Positions 48,866 to 57,800 of a stretch of DNA of 64,000 bases are shown here, in pieces. Where the stretch lies: NCBI RefSeq assembly GCF_900156065.1, contig NZ_FTNF01000013.1, positions 124,001 to 188,000 on the forward strand, in the 5' to 3' direction. The position numbers were made by a program, and so were the translations under genes. How positions within the stretch are numbered: position 1 is the first letter of the stretch; the number at the start of each line of letters is the position of its first letter. This stretch comes from Micromonospora avicenniae (GTDB lineage: Bacteria; Actinomycetota; Actinomycetes; Mycobacteriales; Micromonosporaceae). The notes under the pieces were generated by a model. The model was not told the DNA's origin. It saw only the letters and a program-made list of their open reading frames with translations, and did not search any database.

Positions 48866-51800
48866 GATCGGTGCGCCTCTTCCATGATGATGATTTCGCA
48901 GTCGTCGCGGAACTCCGCGGGCAACTGGTTCCGCACCGCCTCCACCAGTTGGTCGTCGACAATCCGCACGGTCCGTGATCGAGGCGGGAAGACCGCTTCC
49001 TCGTCCGTGGCGAAGGACGAGAACACCGAGATGTCCCGGGCCTGCTGCCCGGTCAACCGGTAGACCACCAGCACCTTACCGCCGGAGGCGGGGTTCTCCG
49101 ACATGAACCGGACCGCCACGTCCAGCCGGCGGCTCACACTGAGGAACTCCCTCGCCGTGCCGTGCGGAAGCCACGAGTTCCCGTAGATCGGCGAGTACAC
49201 CGGCGTCGTCCAGTCGCCCCGGTAGGCGATGACCGGCCGATCCGGGCTGCCCACGGCAGGAAGTTGCATCATCGCATCGTGGACCATGTCCGCGTGCCAC
49301 TGCATCTCGTCGAGGAGCCCCGGCGAGACCGACCGCAGTTGGCTCTTGAGCTGCTTCCAGGCCGCGTCCATCGCCCTGTTCGCACGCCGCACCTCGCTGT
49401 CGGCGCGGCGTGCTTCGAGTTCGTTCCCCGCCGTACGGTGCGTCTCGGCGCGCTGCTCGGCGTCGAGGGCCCGCCGCCGCGCCTCCACCCAGTGCTCGGC
49501 CGATCCACGCAGGGGTGACCTGGACGTCAGGTGTCCCTCGCCGTCGTGCACCACCGGACGCAGCTTCAACGGCAGCGGCAGCGCCTTCGTCCCGGCGGCA
49601 ATGTTGTCGAGGTAGTTCTTCACCAGCTGACGGACCTTGTGCTCGAAGAGCCCCTTGGCCGGCGCCTCTCCGAGTGCCCCGGTGAACAGGTGCGACCGAA
49701 TAACGTTGTTGATCAGGTAATGGCTGTGTCGGGTGTAGACGGTCAACGCCATCACGTGCGGCTTCGACAGTCGCTGGCCCAGCTCCCGCACGGCGGCCGA
49801 GTCGGTCGGGTCGATGCCGTTGCGCCGCAGCCAGTCGGCCAGGTCCGCGTCCCGGACCTGCCCGCGCTCCAGCTGGGGCCACAGCCGGTCGGCGATCTGC
49901 GGCACCTTGTGCTGCGTCTCGGAGAAGCCGCGTGGGTCGACGGCGTGTTCCAGGTAGCGGGCCTCGTGCGGAAGGAGCCCGTCGACGCCGACCTCCCGTC
50001 GCAGCGTCGGCAGATCGATGTCGGGAAGGGCGCGGTAGAGATCCACCGCGGTGAACCGGGTGCCGGGCGGACGCACGTCGACCCGCGCGACGCCGGCGAT
50101 CTCCGATCCGCGCAGGATCTCGAAGAGGCTGTGGTCGCGGGCGGGGAGCATCCAGCCCATCAGCCCGCTGAGGAACCGCTCGAGCTGCGGGCCGTCGAGA
50201 CCGATGAACCGGGCGGCGGTCAGCATCCGGGCCGTGGTGCCGGAGACACCGTCGATGACGGGGAATCCGTCCCGGCCGACCCACCGGGCCCACGGGCCGT
50301 GGTCGGTGTCGTGCGCGACGACGCCCTCCCGCCACGGCAGCTTGTCGTGTTCGCCCAGCGACTCCCCGGTCTTCTGCCGCTGCACCTGGTCAACGTAGGC
50401 CCGCTCCAGTTGTCCGAGTGGGGTGCCCAGCCGGGCGTAGTGATCGGGCGTCGTGGCGAGTTCCTGCTGCACGTCGGGGTGGCGATCGTCACGGGCATGC
50501 TGGCTCACGGTCATTTCGACCAGGTCGCGGATGCCGTGTTCGGAGTTGCGCGCCACGTTGCCGGTCGCGAAGAAGTCGCGACCGAATCTGAGCTTCTCCT
50601 GCAGGACCTCCGGCATCACCCGGTTCAGGTTGCCGTCGAGCAGCTCGCCCATCCGGCGCACGGCCGGCACGTCGACGCCCGCCGCCCGAGCCTGCTCCCA
50701 GCGGTCCCCGTCCAGCACCGCCCGCAAGGCGTGCGAGAGCGTGTGCGGGTTCTTCCAGTTGGTGTACGCGGCGTTGTAGAAGGCGGTCATCGTCTCGCGC
50801 AGGTTGCCCTCGGCGATCAGCCGGTCGAAGCCGACCCCGCTGCCGACCTGGCCGGCACTGTCCTTGGCGTCGTCCCGGAAGAAGGCGCTCTCGACCCGGG
50901 CCTTCACCTGGGCCGGGGTTTCACCCGGTCGCGGCTCGGTGAGGTCCACCACAATGTCCCGCATCCGGGTCAGCGCCGTACGGACGGTGTCCAGCACCTC
51001 CGGGTCGCGGAAGTAGTACGCCCCGAGGCGCTGCTCGAACCGCGTCGCCTCGTCGGCCCAGCGCGGATCGTTCAGGAACCGCTCGAAGTCGAACGGCACC
51101 CGGGTGGTTCGTGCCGGGTAGGTCGCGGCGGCCGCCTCGGCCCGCTCCGGCACCGCCAGCTCGGCGGAGTCGGACCGATCCGGCATCCCCAGCTCGGCGG
51201 AGTCGGACCGGTCCGGCATTGGATCGGCCTCGACGCGATCCGATACCGAACCCTCGCCGTCGCGATCCGAAACCGGACCCTCGCCGTCGCGACCCGGTAC
51301 CGGACCCTCGCCGTCACGAGCCGGTACCGGGACCGCCTCGCCGTCGGTCGCGCGCGCCGGGCCAACATCCATGGGCGGACGGGTGGACTCGGCGGGGGGC
51401 CTGTCCCGGCCGAGCAGAGCGTCCCGGCCGGTGTCGCTGATCCGCCCGTCGAGCATCCGCAGCCGGGCTGGGGCACCGGGATCGTCCGGGTGCAGGCCGA
51501 GGTGGTCGCGGAGGGCACGCAGCTCGGACCGGGCGTGTGCGGCCTGCGCCGGATCGCGCAGCAGGTCCGCGAGCACCTCCGCCTCGGCCAGCCGCCCGTG
51601 GTCGTGGGGGCTGAGCATGGCGCCGTCGGCCATCGCGCCGGGCACGAGGGCGTCCGGTGTGAAGGGATCCAGCCCACCATCCGCCCGCTCACGGATCGCG
51701 GTCAGCTCGGCTGCCTCGTGGGCGATGGCGCGGGCGACGTTGACGTCGCTGGCGCGGTCCGACAACTCGACGCGCCATCCACCGTCCTGGGGCGGCACGG

Positions 51801-54800
51801 TGCCGTGCGGCAGGTCGCGCCCCTGCGCGTCGATGGGCACCGACCGGGCCACCGCGCCGTCCGGCAGCGCATCCGCCGGGACGGTGGTCAACTCCAGCCG
51901 TACGCCCTTGAGCGGGCTGTGATCCGGCAACGTCTCCACGACCTGGCGCAGGGCGTCGTCGCCGAGCTGCCGCACCACGTCCGGCTCGGGGACGTCCCGG
52001 CCGTACCCGTGGAACTCGCCCTCGGGCACCCGGGCAGCGGTGACCGGCGGATGTCCGTCGCCGCTTAGCAGGCTGTGGATCGACGACGGGTCGGGCACCC
52101 GGGGCATGCCCTGGCTGTGCGCCGAGCGGGGATACAGCGGGCCCGTGTCGCTGATCTCCTTGACGCCCTTCCAGTCCGCGCCGAGCAGCGCGCGCTTGCC
52201 GACCCACGACGCTTCCCGGCCATGGTGGTGATCGCCCCAGCCGGCCTGACTGATCTCGAACGGCGTCGGGTAGCGGGCGCTGCCGAACGAGCTGGTACGG
52301 GCCCGTTCGAGGATCTGCTCGGCCGCCTCCCGCTGCCGTTGCACCTCCCGGGCCACCTGCTCCGGATCGGTGGTGCCGTAACGCTTGCGCAGCCCGTCGG
52401 CGTCCACGTCGGGGTCGTCCGCGGCCAGCCGCCGGGCCATGTCGACGTCGGCGTCCAACCCACGCAGCTCGACCCGGAGCCGGTTCAGCACCGCATCGGC
52501 CCGGTGCTCCGTGTTGGCCGCCCAGTCGTAGCCGTCGCGTGCCCACGCGTACCCGCCGACGGTCGACGCGGCATGCACCTCGATCCGCTCGACACCGGAG
52601 TAGCGGTACCAGTCGATGAGGCTGTCGTTGAACTCCCGGGCGAAGCCGTTGCCCTGGACGCGATCTTCGAGCTTCAGCGAGACGTGCTCCACGAAGAGGC
52701 TGCCGTTGTGGTCGCGCTGGAAGGAGCGCACCACCCGGCCGGCGTTCACACCGTTCGCGTCCTGCACGTCCGCCCGGACCACCACCTCGTTGCGGTACAC
52801 GCTGACGCTGTACTGGTCCTCCAGGTCCACCCGGATCCGCAGCCCCGCGAATTCGCGCCCGTCGAGCTGGTCGGCGAATTCCCGCCGTACCGAGTCGCCC
52901 CAGGCGGTCGCCTCCTCCTCTGAGCTGGGGATCAGCTCGTCGAGCGAAGGCCGCCGGTCTTCCTGCCGCCACGGCGGGTCGGACCAGATCTCGTCGTGCC
53001 GGGAGTGGTCCCGACCGTCCGAGGCGGGCGCATCGGCGGCCGTGGGACCGTCCGCCTCCGGCACCCGCTCCAACTGATGCACCGGGTAGCCACGCTGGGC
53101 CAGATCGGCGTCGATCCGCTGGATGTCCGCGCGCACCTGGGCCTGGTGCACCGGGTCCGTCGACGCGCGCAGTTCCTCCAAGGCGAAGCGGCGTTCGGAG
53201 AGCGCCAGGTTCGTCCGGCCGTCGGTGGAGATCGGCTCGGTGGCCGTACGTTCCGGCCCGTCCGTCCACCCCGGACGGTCGGCGGCGGTCTCCGGCGCCG
53301 ACCAGGCCGGGGTCGCCGGTTCCGGCGCCCGCTCGGGGGCACCCCAGGCGGGACCGTCGGTGGGGCGCGCCTGCCCGGTGTACGGGTCGACGCCCGGCCG
53401 CCCCGCGGTTCCGGTATGCCCCGGGTCGGTCTCCGGCGGCCAACCTCGGCCCGGGTACGGATCGTGGGCCGGCGGGAAGGTCTCACCGGGCCGCCAACTC
53501 GGGGTCGCCTCACCCGGACGCTGACCCCACTGCTGCGGCTCCGCCGGACGCTGGCCCCACTGCTGGGGTTCGTTCGGACGCTGGCCCCACTGCTGCGGCT
53601 CCGCCTGATGCTGTCCCCACTGCTGAGGCGCCGCCGGACGCTGGCCCCATGGGCCCGTGTCGCCGTGAATCGGCTCGCCGGGCCGCTGGCCCCACGACCC
53701 GAAGGTCGGCTCCGCCGGGCGCTGGCCACCCCACTGTCCGAGGCCACCCTGACTCGGTTCACCCGGTCGCGGAGCCCACGGCTGAGTCGTCGGCCCCGGT
53801 TCGGGCGCGCGTGATACCGGGTCGGCACCACCGAAGAGACCGGTGATCCGGCGCAACGCCCGGGACAGCACGTTGGGCCGCCGCTCCGGCTCCGGGCGGG
53901 CCAACTGCCCCTCGTGGTGCGCGCCCGATCCTTGCGCTGGTGGAGAGGTGTGCCACGGAGGTGTGGCGCCGATAGGCGGGCCATCCGCCCGCCACGGTGG
54001 GGCCGTATAGGGCGACTGTTGCTCGGGCGACCAGTGCGGCTCACCGTCCCGGCCGGGTCCCCACTCGGCCAGCGGTAGCGAGTCGGTGCCGTTACGGGGT
54101 ACGGAGGTGTCCGGCGTGGCGGCGCTCTGGTCCGCAAGCGGAGACACTGCCCGGGCTGCCTGGTCCCGTCCGACCGCGTCGAGGTTGATGCCGTGCTGTT
54201 CGGCGACCTCCCGGGTCATCGGACCGTAGAAGGTGCCCTGCCGGCGACCGTCGGCGATGGGGAAGTTTGCCTCGTCAATGGAGAGGCGGGCACGCTCAAG
54301 AATGCTCTCCGGGGTGAGCGCCATGAGCCGGTCGAGCAGGTGGTCCGGAATGTGCGCTCGGTCGGGGGTGCGGACGTACTGCTTGACTATGTGGTCCCGC
54401 ATTTGTTGCGGAGTCCAGTCCGCCATCTCCTGATAGCTGTCGCTGCGCGGTAGGCGCGGGTCACCCGCGTGGTCGAGAGCCCGGAATCCGGCCAGTCCAC
54501 GCAGGAACTGCTGCTGGACGGCAAACGCCTGAAACTCGCCTTCGAAGCGGAGCGGCGTGAGGACCTCGCCGACGACGTCCATCCTCGGCGGGCCTTCGGG
54601 CGCCGGCTGCATGACATGTCGCGCTACCACGTCCGGGTTTGGCTGGAGACGATGCATGCTCTCGTGCACCACTGTCGCGGCGACCGCGCTGATCGGTCGG
54701 TCCAACCCGCCTGCGTCCCGCGGGTCGACGTAGAGGATTTCGGTCACCGTATCGAAGCCACCACGCGCCGGTCCCTGGATCCACTCCTCCAGGTTCGGGT

Positions 54801-57800
54801 CGCGTAGTTGCTCTGGGATCAGCGCCTCGACGCTCTCCATGTCCTTCGGGATCACCCGCTCGAACGTACGGGCCGCGTGGCCCTCGAACGCCGGGCCGAG
54901 CACGTCACCGATCTTGGCGATCGCGATCGCCTGGTCCAGCACGTGGAACCGGTGGGTCTGCGGGTCGACGCTCACCACCCGGGTGGCCATCTCCACCGAG
55001 TTCAACGGGTCGACGCCGTCGAGGTCCCGCCAACCCGGGTCGGCGTAGTCGCCGCCGCGCTCGAAGTCACGCCAGTCGCGGTACTGGTCGGCGTAATCGT
55101 TGACGGCTCGGCTCAGGTCGCGGACACCCTGCACCACGTCACCGAGGCGGCCGCTCTCACGGGCCGCGTCGGCGGCCGTCTGCAACCGGTCGGCGATACC
55201 GCCGATGGCGTCCAGGTCGGCGATCCGGGCCGCCACCGCCGTCTCCGGGTACCGGGCGAGCAGGTTCTCCTTGGCCCGCTGCACCAGCTCGTGGACCTGT
55301 TCGGGCAGCTCGGCACCAGTCCTCGTACGGTGCGGCGGGAAGTTCTTGCTGGGCGCCAGCTCCTGGACGATCGGCGAGTCACCCGGACGCACCGCCTGCT
55401 CCGGATGTACGGCGCCCTCCGGCGTCGCGCTGGGGTCGGCCGGTACGTGGGACTCGACGACCGCAGCGGTCTCCTCGTGCAGCCGGGTCACCGCAGCGTC
55501 GATCTCGGCCTGCGAACGCGGCACGTACGAGCCGTCCTCCTGCCGTACGGCGAGGTGGTCGCGGGCCCACCCGCGTACCTGCTCCGGGGTGCCGGCGTCG
55601 GCCAGCAGGCCACGGACGGTGTCCGGGGTGAGTGGCCGGGGTGGCGCGGGATCCGACGGGGTGGCGTCGCGGAGAGTGACCCGGTCGAGCACCGGCGGGT
55701 CCGGGTGCAGCGACCGTTCCAGCTCGACAAGCGAGGGCTCGTCCACCCGGCGCGGGGGCTCCTCCGGGCGCGGCGTCGCCGCGGTATCCCGCGGGCTTTC
55801 CGGCATCCCGTCGGCCCGCGCGTCGTGCTCGGGCCGGACCGGCGCCGGATCGTTCGCGTCCGGCCCAGGCCTCGGCTCCGTCGGGTTGCCGTCGCGGTCC
55901 GCGCGCGGCCCGGCGGCATCATCCCGCTCCGCGCGCGGCCCGGTAGCGTCTTCCCGCTCCGAACGCGGCCCGGCGGCGTCATCCCGGTCCGTACGCGGCC
56001 CGGCGGCATCGTCCCGAGGCCGCTCGGTCCGGGTCGTACCGTCGTTCCGCGACGTGTCGGTCCGGGTGGAGTCGGTCCGGGACGGGTCGCTGGGCGTCCG
56101 GTCGGTACGCGGTCCACCGTCGGTGGGCATCCGATCGCTACGCGGCCCGATCTCGGTGCGTGAGGTGTCGGTCCGGGTCGTGCCGTCGCCGCGTGGCGAC
56201 GGGGGCTCGACCGGCCGGTCGAGCACCTGGTGCAGCTCCCTGTGCAGGGTGCTCCAGGCGTCGCCGAGTTGCCGGTCGACGAAGGCCGCCCGGGTGTTCG
56301 GGTCGGTCGGCAGATGGTCGGGCAGCACCACACCGGCCGGTTCGCGCTGCACCCACTGCCCGTGCTCGACCTCCAGCCCCGGTCGCAGCACCACCGGCTG
56401 CCCCGGCGGCAGGGACGAGTTGACCTGCAACGCGACCCGTACGGTGACGCCGTCCGGGTATTCCACGGTCAGCAGCCGCGTCGACTCGTCCCAGCTCGCC
56501 CGGTGCGGCTGGTCCACCGGGCCGGGATCGCGGCCCGCGAGCAGGTCGCCGATGTGCCCGTCGAAGGTCGACCGGACGGCTTCCGGCATCGGCACCGATG
56601 GCCCGACCGGACGGGGCTCGACCGGCACCAGCTCGAACGGAACCCGCCCGTCCGCCGACGCTACGCCGCGTAGCTGCCCTTCTGAGGCCAGCGGGCCTCG
56701 CTGCGGTGGAACCGCGTGATCTTCACGTAGACCGCCGCGTAGTCCGAGTCCTTCAGCTCGTCCGTCGGATTCCCCTCGCCCGTGGCCTTCTGGATGACCA
56801 GTCGACGATCCATCGTCGGGTACCCGAAGGTGTATTCCACCGTCTGGCTGTCTTCCCGGATCAGTTCGAAGTCCAGCAGTGCCGCCATCTGCACTCCTTG
56901 AACTCGACGGTGTCTCCGGGGTTACGCCGCGTAGCTCCCCCCGGCCGGCCAGGTCGCCGCCTCGGCCTGCATCCGCAGGATCTTGCCGTACGCCTTCCGG
57001 TACTGCATGTCCTCCGCCCCGTCCAGCGGCATCCCCTGCCGGGAGTCCTTCTGGATGACCAGTCGCCGATCCTTCTCCGGGAAGCCGAAGCTGTATTCGA
57101 CCTCCCGACTGTCCTGTCGAATCAGTTCGAAGTCCACCAGAATCGCCATCGCCGGTTCTCCTCGGATACGCGCTGTCCAGGTCCTCGCCGGTACGGCCGG
57201 GCGCGACCCGCTCCCAATTGAACAGGCTCTGGGCGTGTGCGTGCGCCTCCGGGTACGTGGCGTCGGGGTGGACCCGCATGTAGCCCGACTCGGCCAGCTC
57301 GTGTTCCAGCAGCACCAGGTCGGGCTCGAGGTGCCGACCCTCCCGCAGGCGGATCCAGGCCTCGGCGATGTCCTCGTCGGCGTCGAACCGCCGCCGCTCC
57401 CAACCGTCGGGGTAGTCGCGCAGCGTGTGCTCGTCGAACATGAGGTGCTGCTTGACCCGGGCGATCTCGGCGTGGCTGAAGCCGATGGTGCCGTTGGGTC
57501 GCTCCACGTCGGCGAGGTGCGTCGCGATCTCCGGCACGTCCCCCGGGTCGGCCCGGAACCGGTCGTACGCCTTGGCGGCCCACTCCTGGGCCCGCAGTTC
57601 GTCTCTTGGTCGGATGGACGCGCCGGTCTGCGCCTCTGCGGCCGTCGGGTCAGTGTGCTGCTCGTCGGCGCGTACCGGCGCGGGTGGATCCTGGTGGCGG
57701 TTCGGCGGCGAGCCGTGCTCGTCCCGCACCGCTGGGCCCCCGTTGCGGTCGCCCGCACCGGTGGGCCGGTCCTGGACCGGATCGGTCGGGCCGCGCTGAC

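Noticed and set aside
53511..53720. Regularly spaced repeats considered as a CRISPR array
   Set aside because: Units are contiguous 30-base coding repeats with no unique spacers and they keep the toxin reading frame.
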